Origin: Joyebacterum sp964521425
GTDB lineage: Bacteria; Joyebacterota; Joyebacteria; Joyebacterales; Joyebacteraceae
NCBI GenBank assembly: GCA_964521425.1
Contig: CAZFRO010000004.1
Span: 1-64,000 of the forward strand
Direction of reading: 5' to 3'
DNA length: 64,000 nucleotides
In this document: positions 33,926 to 42,363 of the stretch, in pieces
How the letters are laid out: the number at the start of each line of letters is the position of its first letter
How positions within the stretch are numbered: position 1 is the stretch's first letter
Made by a program: the position numbers and the translations under genes
Notes under the pieces: model-generated
What the model was told of the DNA's origin: nothing
Databases searched by the model: none
What the model saw: the letters and a program-made list of their open reading frames with translations, nothing else

Positions 33926-34354
33926 CTACCGCACCGGCAGTGTCTCACTGCGAAATCTGAAATCGTGGAGCGTGATGGCCGCCAGGCCATCCACGATCTC
34001 AGTGCTCACCTTCTCGAACAGCGAGCTTAACGCGCAGCTCGGCTTGTCACAGACGGCGAGGCCCGAGAGGCAGTGCTGGATCTCGAGGTTCCCCTCTATC
34101 GCCTCATACACATCGCGAAGCGTCACCTCGGTTGCATCGACGGAGAGCCGGAAGCCTCCGTGGGGCCCGCGCGTCGCTGAGACGAGGCCGGCCTTCGAGA
34201 GTCGGCCCAGTACCTTCGCCAGGTGTGCCTCCGACGCTCCCAGTGCCTCAGCCATGCGGCCGGCCGTGATCGGGTCGTCTCCGGCTCCTGCAAGAACACC
34301 CGTGGCGTGAAGGGCAAGTGAAGCCGCTTCCGAAAAGTAGATGGCACCGTTCAT
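33926..34354 (-). CDS. Rrf2-family regulator with Fe-S cysteines (NsrR/IscR-like)
   Basis: 142 residues. The N-terminal winged helix has SEAASLALHATGVLAG and TAGRMAEALGASEAHLAKVL; the wing has LVSATRGPHGGFRLS. Cys95-X6-Cys102-X4-Cys107 is the Rrf2 cluster motif with spacing that differs a little from both IscR and NsrR. Such proteins sense NO, oxygen or Fe-S status. It heads an apparent operon with hcp, which fits an NO sensor that controls hcp and itself through the palindrome at 34420-34437. Confidence 0.88.
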   Translation of the reverse strand: MNGAIYFSEAASLALHATGVLAGAGDDPITAGRMAEALGASEAHLAKVLGRLSKAGLVSATRGPHGGFRLSVDATEVTLRDVYEAIEGNLEIQHCLSGLAVCDKPSCALSSLFEKVSTEIVDGLAAITLHDFRFRSETLPVR

Positions 34355-34419
34355 ATGAATCGCTCCGTAGTCTAGCTACCGTTCCGACAGCCGTCCTCGT
34401 CGGACTTGATCGTCATATA

Positions 34420-34437
34420 CTGGTATTCGAGTACCAG
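34420..34437. promoter_or_regulatory. Palindromic operator for the Rrf2 regulator
   Basis: CTGGTATTCGAGTACCAG: a six-base inverted repeat (CTGGTA/TACCAG) around TTCGAG, flanked by A/T. It lies directly downstream of the -10 box of the Rrf2-hcp promoter, where a bound dimer would block initiation. The assignment to this Rrf2 protein is inferred from position. Confidence 0.6.
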
Positions 34438-34465
34438 AATATAACCATTGAGCCACTGGTGTCAA
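34438..34465 (-). promoter_or_regulatory. Promoter of the Rrf2-hcp operon
   Basis: Read on the minus strand: TTGACA (34465-34460), a 16-base spacer and TATATT (34443-34438), about 85 bases before the start codon. It is one of the best sigma70 matches in the window. The palindrome at 34420-34437 covers the expected transcription start. Confidence 0.65.
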
Positions 34466-34476
34466 CCCCCAAATGT

Positions 34477-34513
34477 GAAAGCCCCCGGAACCGTTGTGGT
34501 TCCAGGGGCTTTC
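34477..34513 (-). terminator. Terminator of the toast_rack lipoprotein gene
   Basis: GAAAGCCCCCGGAACC pairs with GGTTCCAGGGGCTTTC over 16 positions with a single mismatch around GTTGT, ending in a T/A-rich edge. It insulates the Rrf2 promoter from the gene upstream. It is near-identical in core to the hairpin at 32060-32088. Confidence 0.75.
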
Positions 34514-34550
34514 GAACGCGCCGTCTCTGGGGGAGATGAGACTCCTCGCG

Positions 34551-35297
34551 TCAGATTCGCATGCGGGGGTTCCCATCTTCGACTCTGATGTCGCCGACAC
34601 CGATATCCGCATTGATTCTGATCGTGGCATCGGATTCGGCTGAGCCATCGGTTACGTACGCACCGCCACGCTTCACGAGATCGCCGGCGTCGACACTGCC
34701 GATGCCCGTGTCACAGTTGAGAATCACATTCGCCTGCTCGGGGATGTGGAGCACGATATCGCCAACGCCGCTGTCTATTCCGATGGTCACATCGTGATCC
34801 AGAGCGTCTCCGAGGTCGACGATGATCTCACCGACTCCGATATCAGCGTCAAGATCCGTGAGCATCATCCCGGTGAGATCAAGCTTGCAGCCTCCAACGC
34901 CGAGATCGATTTCCATCGTGAGCGCGATCTCATCTGAGAAGCTCAGGTGCCAGTCACACTCGGCGCCTCGTCCCGACGAGCCCTTGGCTTCCGGCTGCCG
35001 GACGGTAAGCTGCCCGTGTGAGCCGGACTCCGTGTAGATGACCTCCGGCTTCCAGGTTGCCACATTATATTTGAAGTCAGCTTCCAGTAGCGCGTCGGCG
35101 CCCCCCTCGATGATGAGATCACCGACACTCAAGTCCACGACTACAGTGACCGAGTCGGCCGTCACGGCGGAGATGGTGGACGTCTCGGTCACCATCTCCC
35201 CAACGGGGGCCGTCGGGTCACAGCATATGCATCCTGCTGACGCAGCCAACACCAGAGCTGACGCCGATATCAGCAGGGCTCTGTGCGAAATCCTCAA
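34551..35297 (-). CDS. Lipoprotein with toast_rack/DUF4097-type beta domain
   Basis: 248 residues from TTG at 35297 with AGGAGGACGG upstream. The lipobox is LAASAGC. The N-terminal domain (TVVVDLSVGDLIIEGGADAL, WKPEVIYTESGSHGQLTVRQ) is toast_rack-like. The C-terminal half is a regular ladder of repeats with DLGVGG, DIGVGEI, DSGVGDI, DTGIGSV and DIGVGDI, one per coil of a beta-helix-like adhesin fold. Related LiaF-type and adhesin-domain proteins act in envelope stress or surface adhesion. Function here is unknown. Confidence 0.8.
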   Translation of the reverse strand: MRISHRALLISASALVLAASAGCICCDPTAPVGEMVTETSTISAVTADSVTVVVDLSVGDLIIEGGADALLEADFKYNVATWKPEVIYTESGSHGQLTVRQPEAKGSSGRGAECDWHLSFSDEIALTMEIDLGVGGCKLDLTGMMLTDLDADIGVGEIIVDLGDALDHDVTIGIDSGVGDIVLHIPEQANVILNCDTGIGSVDAGDLVKRGGAYVTDGSAESDATIRINADIGVGDIRVEDGNPRMRI

Positions 35298-35391
35298 TTC
35301 CGTCCTCCTGTTGCATTGCCACTTGCCGCTCCGAACGTGTCGATCGCTGATGCTCCCACTGGAATAGGACACTCCTTGGGGCCTCGGGGTT

Positions 35392-38040
35392 TCATCGCCT
35401 CCAGTTGCTGAGCATCCGCTCGATCTGCATGCTCATGTCCTTCCTCATTCCCTTAAGCCAGATCAACGTTTCTCCGTCTTCAGTCAGAAGAACCGTGAGT
35501 GGAATCTGACTCTCCGGACTGCTGATGCCGAAGACATCCTCCGCGGCTTCGGTCGAGATGGTCATCGCTCCATCCTCAGCCGGGTGGCCTTCGAGTCCGC
35601 TGACCTGGAGAGGGACGAGCGTCATGCCGTGTGCTGTCCAGTCCGTCGACTGCAGGTGCGTCATGTGGCCGACCGATGCTTCGTGCCCAGAGAGAGTAAG
35701 GACGATCAGTCTGAGCTCTGTTGGAGCGAGTTCATCAATGCTGTGCTCCTGTCCGTCGATTGTGATGGAGATGCTCTTCTCGATATCCCACTCCTGTTGA
35801 ACCAGGTCCTCCGGTTCCCACTCGGAGAGGGGAATGCCGATGTCCATCTCGAAGTAGAGCGAGTCAAGAGCTGCGATCTCGAAGCTCTTCGAGACGAACC
35901 GCGGCTCGCCCCGGGGGTTCCTGAGACCTCCGAAGAGCCAGTACTCTCCTTCAGGAAGCGACCATTCAACGATCCCATCTCCTTCAGAGAGCTGACCGAG
36001 ATACCAGGTCCGAAAACGTCCATCCTCGAATCGCATCAGCCGCGTGTGGATCCATGTCTCGACGTTCTCGATCGGCACGCCCTGATCGAAGTAGGAGACG
36101 GACAGGTAGGCCGCAGCACCAAGCTCCCCCTCGCTCTCAGCCGCGTCGCTCTCCTCGTCCTCGAACGGTTCGAACCTCGTCCAGTCACCCTCACTCCACG
36201 CTTCGACGTAGTCCACGCCGAGTTCTGCTCTGGCTGGTATGCCATGCCTTCGCAAGAGTCCAACCAGACACGCTCGAGCCCCCGGCGACTCAGCATACCC
36301 GGAGCGCCACGTCGTCGACGGGGTCGCAACATGTCCGAACCGCAATCTATCAACCTTCTCCACGCGCTCCCTGAAGAGCGAGAGAATCGCACCTGCCTGA
36401 GGCGCAACGCTCTCATCATCTCCCAGCCACGGAAGTTCCGTCCACCAGGCAAACGTCCCCTCCTGGAAATAGAGCCGGGGGGACAGGACGAACTCATTCC
36501 AGACGGTGTCCGGAACATCCGGAGCCAGCGCGCGGACACGGAGAATCTCGCGCAATGTGAGTTCGAGGTTCTCCGTATCCATCTCGTAGAAGTCCTTGAC
36601 GTCCATCTGCTTCACGAGCTCGATGGCCGTGGTTCTTATCTCTCCGTCCATGGCGAGTACCGTCCCGGTCCACTCGGCCTGAACGGCACCGGCCTCGGTC
36701 ATCTTCTCACGGAGTTGAGTGGCATCATCACGTCCAACTAGAAAATCGATCCACGGGGGCGTGAATGCGGATTTCTTGCAGCGCTCAAGATCGCGCCGCG
36801 CAAGATCCCGCTGGTGCCGTAGCCACGTGGGATCGTTCTCGTCCGTGTCGCAGGACCCGCCCTCGCTCTCCGGGTGGAGCGGGTACCTGAGCCAGATGGG
36901 TTCATCGAAGATGTCCATGCCGGGTTCGAGCTCGAGCACTGTACGTTCTCCGGCAGTTATGTGGGCGAGAGCGGACCAGGGTTCGCCGTCAATCCCGGTC
37001 GTAACAACGTAGTCGCCCGGGCCCAACATGACTTCGCTCTCGAACGGTTGGTGGATGAGAACCACCGGCGCGCTGTAGTTGTAGATATGGATGTTGGCTT
37101 CGGGAGTGTCATCATCCTCTGTTGCAGCAGGTGTGTATCCGGGCGGTGGCGCCAGATAGAGCGTGCCGGCCGTTGTGTAAACATCCGTGGAATTGAGAAT
37201 CGTCGCGCCGTCGGCTTGCCGGTGCAGCATCGGCTCGTATTCGGCGGGGACGGGAGCCTCACCGAATCCGACCGAGAGCACCACGCCGGCTCGCTTCACT
37301 GTTTGTGAGAACCATGTTCGATCGAGACAAGCCGTGGCGTTGCAGGACTCCATGTAGTGCCAGCCCTCATCCCGCCCCACGTAGACTTCCACCCAGGCGT
37401 GGTTGCTGTTGCCCGTCGTCCACCAGGGAGCGGAGCAGCTTCTCACCGGAATCCCAACACTGCGGAGAGCACAGATAGTGAGAATCATCTCCTCTCCGCA
37501 ACGCCCGATTCCTCGCTCCATCGTGGTGAGGGGTCCCTGGTCTCGTCGCGAACTCGCTTTGTACGTGGCCCATTCCCTCGTCAGGCGACCGATCTCAAGA
37601 GCGGCCTCCGTCATCGTCATCCCCTGAACGCGTGCGGCGCCGAGTTCGTTCAGACGCGCGCGCCAGTTCTGGACGGGCTCCTGGCTGGCGCGGTGCGGGA
37701 GAACGTAGACGTGAAAGAGATAAGGGTCGATCTCATCCTTCCATCCCGCATCGTTCCAGGTATCGAGGGCGAGTTCGACGTTGCTGATAAGAAGGTCTGC
37801 CGGAAGTGACCCGAGGTCGGACGTGGGCATCCAGGCCATGAGAAACTCGAGGGCGCCCCTGTGTTGCTCATCGGCATCGGCGAGATAGGTGCGTAGTTCA
37901 TCTCCCTCGAAATGCCTGTCGAGATTCGTCTCCACGAGTGCGGCCACCTCATCGCTCGGTGGCCAGCTCCACTCATCCTGCGAAGCCCCGGCGGTCACTG
38001 CGAGCAAGGCCACAAGGCCGACTGCGAAGAGCATCCTCAT
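35392..38040 (-). CDS. Large exported protein with transglutaminase-like domains
   Basis: 882 residues with a signal peptide at 1-19. A transglutaminase-like core holds Cys181 (GRCGEEMILTICALRSVGIP), His214 (NSNHAWVEVYV) and an acidic third residue, Glu231 (HYMESC), instead of the usual Asp. A second copy of the fold around 595-640 (ARACLVGLLRRHGIPARAEL, then YVEAWSEGDWTRFEPF) lacks a recognisable triad. A thioredoxin-like C-terminal part (LTVLLTEDGETLIWLKGM) may follow. The ATG overlaps the yigZ stop by four bases, so it is second in that operon. The substrate is unknown. Confidence 0.75.
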   Translation of the reverse strand: MRMLFAVGLVALLAVTAGASQDEWSWPPSDEVAALVETNLDRHFEGDELRTYLADADEQHRGALEFLMAWMPTSDLGSLPADLLISNVELALDTWNDAGWKDEIDPYLFHVYVLPHRASQEPVQNWRARLNELGAARVQGMTMTEAALEIGRLTREWATYKASSRRDQGPLTTMERGIGRCGEEMILTICALRSVGIPVRSCSAPWWTTGNSNHAWVEVYVGRDEGWHYMESCNATACLDRTWFSQTVKRAGVVLSVGFGEAPVPAEYEPMLHRQADGATILNSTDVYTTAGTLYLAPPPGYTPAATEDDDTPEANIHIYNYSAPVVLIHQPFESEVMLGPGDYVVTTGIDGEPWSALAHITAGERTVLELEPGMDIFDEPIWLRYPLHPESEGGSCDTDENDPTWLRHQRDLARRDLERCKKSAFTPPWIDFLVGRDDATQLREKMTEAGAVQAEWTGTVLAMDGEIRTTAIELVKQMDVKDFYEMDTENLELTLREILRVRALAPDVPDTVWNEFVLSPRLYFQEGTFAWWTELPWLGDDESVAPQAGAILSLFRERVEKVDRLRFGHVATPSTTWRSGYAESPGARACLVGLLRRHGIPARAELGVDYVEAWSEGDWTRFEPFEDEESDAAESEGELGAAAYLSVSYFDQGVPIENVETWIHTRLMRFEDGRFRTWYLGQLSEGDGIVEWSLPEGEYWLFGGLRNPRGEPRFVSKSFEIAALDSLYFEMDIGIPLSEWEPEDLVQQEWDIEKSISITIDGQEHSIDELAPTELRLIVLTLSGHEASVGHMTHLQSTDWTAHGMTLVPLQVSGLEGHPAEDGAMTISTEAAEDVFGISSPESQIPLTVLLTEDGETLIWLKGMRKDMSMQIERMLSNWRR

Positions 38041-38660
38041 GAATCTCTCCTCTCGATAAGGGCGGTTCCCTTCGTAAGACCTGACACTGATTTCGTGAGT
38101 TCATCGGCGCGCTCCTCTGGGAGCTCGATCTCAAGCGTAACGCGAGTCGCGTAGTCCTCTGAAAGCACATGAGCCTCAAGGTCGGGGAGGATCCACTTGA
38201 CAGGATCGACGCTCGCGTAGTCGATGATCAGCGTGAGAGTGGTTGAGGCGATGAGCATCTTTGTGGGAAGACCCTCGATCGCGTTCTTGACGCCTCCGCT
38301 GTAGGCTCTAGCCAGTCCGCCCTTTCCGAGCTTCGTGCCGCCGTAGTAGCGCGTGACGACCGCGGCGATGTCGCCGACACCGCTGTGGACGAGCACGGTG
38401 AGCATCGGGCGTCCTGCTGTTCCGTGAAGCTCACCGGCGTCGCTCATTCCAATGCGGCTCGTGTCACCTGGTGGTCCGATGACGTACGCCCAGCAGTTGT
38501 GCGTTGCGTCAGGGAACTCGGAACTCACAGCCGAGATGAAGGCTCGCGCCTCATCGACTGATGATGCGTGACCAACCGTGGTAACGAACCGGCTTCGGAG
38601 AATAGTCTCCTCGACGCGCCGCCGAGTGGCGGGTATCGCATAGCGCTGTCGTGAGGGCAA
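38037..38660 (-). CDS. yigZ: YigZ/IMPACT-family protein
   Basis: 207 residues from TTG (GGAGACC upstream). N-terminal IMPACT signature: SRFVTTVGHASSVDEARAFI, then HNCWAYVIG, SDAGELHGTAGRPML and VTRYYGGTKLGKGGLARAY. A C-terminal DUF1949 ferredoxin-like domain follows. IMPACT proteins influence Gcn2-type stress in eukaryotes; the bacterial role is unclear, possibly translation-related. It is first in a two-gene unit with the transglutaminase-like protein. Confidence 0.88.
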   Translation of the reverse strand: MPSRQRYAIPATRRRVEETILRSRFVTTVGHASSVDEARAFISAVSSEFPDATHNCWAYVIGPPGDTSRIGMSDAGELHGTAGRPMLTVLVHSGVGDIAAVVTRYYGGTKLGKGGLARAYSGGVKNAIEGLPTKMLIASTTLTLIIDYASVDPVKWILPDLEAHVLSEDYATRVTLEIELPEERADELTKSVSGLTKGTALIERRDS

Positions 38661-38734
38661 TGTGCAGGTCTCCTGGTGAGTTCCGGGCTTTGCGCCAGCT
38701 CCAAGGGTCCAGTGAATATAGTAGGTTTGGTGTG

Positions 38735-38743
38735 ATTATACCA
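38735..38743 (-). promoter_or_regulatory. Extended -10 element for the yigZ operon
   Basis: Minus strand TGGTATAAT: a perfect -10 box with a TGn extension, about 75 bases before the TTG start. The -35 region is weak, as extended -10 promoters allow. Together with the plus-strand promoter at 38849 it occupies the 38661-39069 intergenic region, which otherwise shows no gene. Confidence 0.55.
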
Positions 38744-38848
38744 CACTGCGGTCCAATCCCTGCCCGCGTCCACGCCGAGACGGCCGGCTGGGCAGTGTGA
38801 CAGCGCAGAAGCTAATGTTGATTGCGTGGTCAGCGGTCATTATTGTGC

Positions 38849-38878
38849 TTGACGATTACGAGCAAACCGTGATATAAT
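38849..38878 (+). promoter_or_regulatory. Strong promoter for the duplicated secreted gene
   Basis: TTGACG at 38849-38854, an 18-base spacer and a perfect TATAAT at 38873-38878. This leaves an untranslated leader of about 185 bases before ATG 39070. No riboswitch fold was recognised in the leader, but its length is unusual for the window. Confidence 0.7.
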
Positions 38879-39069
38879 CCTCGATACGTGGGCAAGTAGT
38901 GTTTCACCCACATCGGTGCAATAGACGTCATTGCGCTGGCTGGTCTGCGGCGGAACACACTAGCAAGACATCTTTGGGGAGAAGTATGCGTTCCTGGAAA
39001 GGGGGGATGTGCAAACTGGATTGTGTTTTCGCGAGTGACATATCGTTCTTCATTTTTAGGAGGATGCAA

Positions 39070-40113
39070 ATGAAGGTCGCTTATTTCGCAGTGATTATGA
39101 TCGTTGCTCTGAGCATGGTTGCCCTCGCCGTTTCGCCGACCAACGTCGCTCCTGTCAAGCAGAGCGTCGTCTCCGGCGTTGCGCACCCGACCGGTCGTGT
39201 CGGTGGTGAGACCATTGAGACCGCCACCGTGATCGCCGGGCTGCCGTTCTCGGATGCCGGTAACACGTGTGTTGCCATTGATGACTACGATGAGGTCTGC
39301 CCTTACTCGGGATCAACCTCAGCGGACCTCGTCTACGCGTTCTCGCCTGGCGTCGATGTCATTGTCGACATATTCCTGTGCATGTCCATGTACGACACAA
39401 AGGTCTACGTGTACGAGGACATACACACACCGACCGCCCCGTATGCTTGCGTCGATGACGCTTCAGCATGTGGCGACTTCAACTCGTACATGTACCAGTC
39501 GTGGATTACCGAGTTGACGCTCTACGCCGGTCACACCTACTACATCGTCGTCGACGGTTACGGTGGCGATTGTGGCGACTACGTCCTCGACATGTACCAG
39601 GTTGAGGAGTGCGTTGTCGAGTGTCCGCCAGGCGCAGTGCTTGAGGGTGAGGTCGACTGCTACCCGGACTACGTTGACGACTTCAACGGTGGTCTGAACA
39701 GCGACCCGCCCGTCTACTCGTACCTCGATTGTGCGCAGGATCTCGTCGTCTGCGGCACGATGGGTGTCTATGATTTCAACGGCACCTCGTACAGGGACAC
39801 TGATTGGTACATCCTCCCGATCACTGAGGGTGCGACCATTACGATGGGTGTTGAGGCTGAAATCGGCGTTCTCTTCGGCTTCGTTGACCTGTCAACTGGC
39901 GGGCTCCTTGAGTACACCGTGGCAGCGAGCTGCACGTACTCGACGGTCACACACATCTACGCCGGCGCTGCTGACGCCGCGTTCGTCGTGTTGCCTGACG
40001 ATTGGGATCTAGGCTACGCCTGTGGTTCCGACTACTACATGACAATCGACGGTTGCCCGATCGTGGCAGTCGAAGAGTCAAGCTGGGGTTCCATCAAGGC
40101 TCTCTACAGGTAG
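39070..40113 (+). CDS. Secreted PPC-like protein, intact copy
   Basis: 347 residues from the ATG six bases after TTTAGGAGG; signal peptide at 1-18. GRVGGETIETATVIAGLPFS, SADLVYAFSPGVDVIVDIFL and LYAGHTYYIVVDGYGGDCGD look like a pre-peptidase C-terminal (PPC)-type beta sandwich. A second similar half begins after DCYPDYVDDFNGG. Many paired Cys suggest disulfides. It ends in VEESSWGSIKALYR, a K-L-Y-R finish that may be a variant export tag, without the usual FlgD domain. Next to it is a tandem copy of exactly the same length. Confidence 0.75.
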   Translation: MKVAYFAVIMIVALSMVALAVSPTNVAPVKQSVVSGVAHPTGRVGGETIETATVIAGLPFSDAGNTCVAIDDYDEVCPYSGSTSADLVYAFSPGVDVIVDIFLCMSMYDTKVYVYEDIHTPTAPYACVDDASACGDFNSYMYQSWITELTLYAGHTYYIVVDGYGGDCGDYVLDMYQVEECVVECPPGAVLEGEVDCYPDYVDDFNGGLNSDPPVYSYLDCAQDLVVCGTMGVYDFNGTSYRDTDWYILPITEGATITMGVEAEIGVLFGFVDLSTGGLLEYTVAASCTYSTVTHIYAGAADAAFVVLPDDWDLGYACGSDYYMTIDGCPIVAVEESSWGSIKALYR

Positions 40114-40131
40114 TTTAGTATGAAGAAACCA

Positions 40132-40188
40132 GTGCAGCAGTAGCACTGGCGAAGAATGCGCCCCGCCTGGCTGATGCCGGGCGGGGCG
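40132..40188 (+). terminator. Double hairpin terminator after copy 1
   Basis: CCAGTGC/GCACTGG forms a first small hairpin, then CGCCCCGCC (40159) pairs with GGCGGGGCG (to 40188), followed by TTTCTGTG. The same pair of hairpins follows the second copy, so the terminator was duplicated with the gene. Confidence 0.75.
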
Positions 40189-40194
40189 TTTCTG

Positions 40195-40203
40195 TGATAT
40201 GCT
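40195..40203 (+). promoter_or_regulatory. Possible extended -10 element before copy 2
   Basis: TGATATGCT directly after the first terminator, about 85 bases before the second copy. The identical nonamer is the -10 region of the promoter at 18642-18670. No clear -35 is visible. Confidence 0.35.
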
Positions 40204-40286
40204 ACTCAATACAGGAGACTCCTCCGGAACCACGCTCTCTCGAATGACAGGTCGTCCATCTCGCTCTCCAATCGAGGAGGATGCAA

Positions 40287-41330
40287 ATGAAGACTGCTGG
40301 TCTTGCAGTGATCATGGTTGTCGTGCTTGGCGTGGTTGCTCTCGCTGTCTCGCCGACCAACGTCGCCCCCATGAAGAACAGCGTTGTCTCCGGCGTTCCG
40401 CACCCGACCGGCCGCGTCGGTGGTGAGACCATTGAGACCGCCACCGTGATCGCCGGGCTGCCGTTCTCGGATGCCGGCAACACGTGCGAGTTCGTGCATG
40501 ATTACGATGAGTCCTGCCCCTACGCGGGATCAACCTCGCCGGACTGCGTCTACTCGTTTGCGGCCGGCGCCGATATGCTCGTCGACATATTCCTGTGCAT
40601 GTCCACCTACGATACCAAGGTGTTCGTGTACGAGGATGTATACACACCCGGCATCCCACTTGCCTGTATCGATGACAGCTACGACTGCGAGGAGTTCAAC
40701 ACGTACATGTACCAGTCGTGGCTCACCGAGGTCGCGTTGTACGCCGGTCACACCTACTACATAGTCGTAGACGGTTACGGTGGCGACTGTGGCGACTACA
40801 TCCTCGACATCTACGAGGTTGAGGTGTGCGCCGTCTAATGCCCGCTGGGCGCGATCCTCGAGGGTGAGGTCGACTGCTACCCGGACTACGTTGACGACTT
40901 CAACGGTGGTCCCAGCGGCATCCCGCCCGCCTACTCGTACGTCGATTGCGATCAGAATATCGTGATCTGCGGCACGTCGGGTGTCTTCCCGTTCGGCGCT
41001 AACACCTACAGGGACACCGATTGGTACGTGCTCCCGCTTGCTGAGGGTGCGACCGTTACGATCGGCATTGAGGCCGAGTTCAGCGCGCTTCTTGGTTTCG
41101 TCGATATGGAAGCCATGGTGCTCATGGAGTACACCATGCCACCGACGTGCACGTACGCGACGGTCTCACACGTCTATGCCGAAGCCGGCGACGCAGTGAT
41201 CTTCGTCTCGACGGACGCCTGGGATCTGAGCTTCGACTGCGGTTCCGATTACTACCTGACAATCGACGGTTGCCCGATCGTGGCGGTCGAAGAGGCGAGT
41301 TGGGGTTCCATCAAAGCTCTCTACAGGTAA
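40287..41330 (+). pseudogene. Tandem copy of the secreted PPC-like gene with one in-frame stop
   Basis: The same ribosome binding site (GAGGAGGATGCAA), signal peptide and domain order as the gene at 39070, and exactly the same length, 1044 bases. A single TAA at 40836-40838 (EVEVCAV-stop-CPLGAILEG) replaces the Glu codon GAG of copy 1; the frame then continues undisturbed to VEEASWGSIKALYR. As it stands it gives a 183-residue first half and an untranslated second half. Near-identical flanks, including the terminator, show a recent tandem duplication of about 1.2 kb. The intact remainder leaves open a recent nonsense change, readthrough, or a base-call error. Confidence 0.8.
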
Positions 41331-41349
41331 TGTAGAACGAAGAACCCAG

Positions 41350-41405
41350 TGCAGCGATGGCACTGGCGGAGAATGCGCCCCGCCTGGCTGATGCCGGGCG
41401 GGGCG
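41350..41405. terminator. Double hairpin terminator after copy 2
   Basis: Same arrangement as after copy 1: CCAGTGC/GCACTGG, then CGCCCCGCC (41376-41384) with GGCGGGGCG (41397-41405), followed by TTTCTGTTTG. It lies between this gene and the converging znuB stop at 41453. Confidence 0.75.
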
Positions 41406-41452
41406 TTTCTGTTTGTTTGGGTGGGGCGCCCCCCAGGGGAGGTGCTTCCGTC

Positions 41453-42325
41453 TCAGTGGTTGCGTCGGCGAGCCGGCAGAAAGCGCAGCCTGCCGCCGGG
41501 CGTCGTTGTCAGGACAACGAGGAGATACGCGACTCCCGCCAGGATGATCACGGTGGCACCGGCCGGGAGGCCGGGCGAGTAGCTCAAGGCCAGCCCGGAC
41601 GTTGTGAACACGATCGTAAGAATCGCTCCCCCGATCATCATGCGTGAGAGCCTCGTAGCGAAGCGGCCCGCGATGGCAGCCGGGATCGTGAGAAGCGCGA
41701 TCATCATCACGATGCCGACCGCGATGACGAGCAGGACGACCGTTAGTGCCGTCAGAAGCAGAAGGCCGATGAAGAACAGATCGACCGGGATTCCACGTGT
41801 ACGCGCATACTCCTCATCGAACGCCACCGCCATCAACTGATCGTAGTAGAGCACCACGGAACCGAGAACCACGAGATCGAGAATGCCGAGCAACCACAGG
41901 TCGCTCGTTCTGACCATGAGGATGTTCCCGAAGAGGTAGCCCATGAGGTCGCCGCCGTAGCCCGGGGTGCGTGCAAGAAAGAGCACGCCGGTTGCCATCC
42001 CGATCGCCCACACGGCTCCGATGACCGTGTCGGTCCGCTCCTTGGCCTTGATGCTGACGATGCCGATCACGACCGCCGCGAGAAGGGCGGAGAGGAGTGC
42101 CCCGTAGAGAGGATCGAGCCATTCCCAGCCGTGCACTGTCTGCAGATAGACTGCCGCGCCTATGCCTCCAAGGACCGAGTGCGCGATGCCTCCAGCGATG
42201 AAGGCGATGCGGCGAACGACAACGAGCGTGCCGACAACGCCGCAGGCGACACTGGCGAGGAGACCCGACAGGAGAGCGTTGCGCATGAATGTGTGTTCGG
42301 CGACGGCGCGCAGGAACTCACTCAT
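41453..42325 (-). CDS. znuB: Zinc/manganese ABC transporter permease
   Basis: 290 residues with eight or nine membrane helices, ABC-3 family: FMRNALLSGLLASVACGVVG, RRIAFIAGGIAHSVLGGIGA, IVMMIALLTIPAAIAGRFAT. It forms the membrane channel of the uptake system encoded with the two genes upstream on the minus strand. It starts 24 bases after the ATPase gene; a 16-base direct repeat spans that gap. Confidence 0.88.
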   Translation of the reverse strand: MSEFLRAVAEHTFMRNALLSGLLASVACGVVGTLVVVRRIAFIAGGIAHSVLGGIGAAVYLQTVHGWEWLDPLYGALLSALLAAVVIGIVSIKAKERTDTVIGAVWAIGMATGVLFLARTPGYGGDLMGYLFGNILMVRTSDLWLLGILDLVVLGSVVLYYDQLMAVAFDEEYARTRGIPVDLFFIGLLLLTALTVVLLVIAVGIVMMIALLTIPAAIAGRFATRLSRMMIGGAILTIVFTTSGLALSYSPGLPAGATVIILAGVAYLLVVLTTTPGGRLRFLPARRRNH

Positions 42326-42363
42326 GGCGATTCCCCGTTTCGTGCAGACTCACTCATGGCGAT
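42316..42363. repeat. 16-bp direct repeat at the znuC/znuB junction
   Basis: ACTCACTCATGGCGAT occurs at 42316-42331 and again at 42348-42363, offset by 32 bases, with similar following bases (TCCCC and CTCCC). It duplicates the znuB start-codon region: the second copy places an extra ATGAGTGAGT upstream of the real start. This is probably a small tandem duplication. Confidence 0.6.

Noticed and set aside
40836..40838. TAA in the duplicated gene as programmed recoding
   Set aside because: No slippery site or readthrough context was recognised; kept only as an open question because the frame after it is intact.
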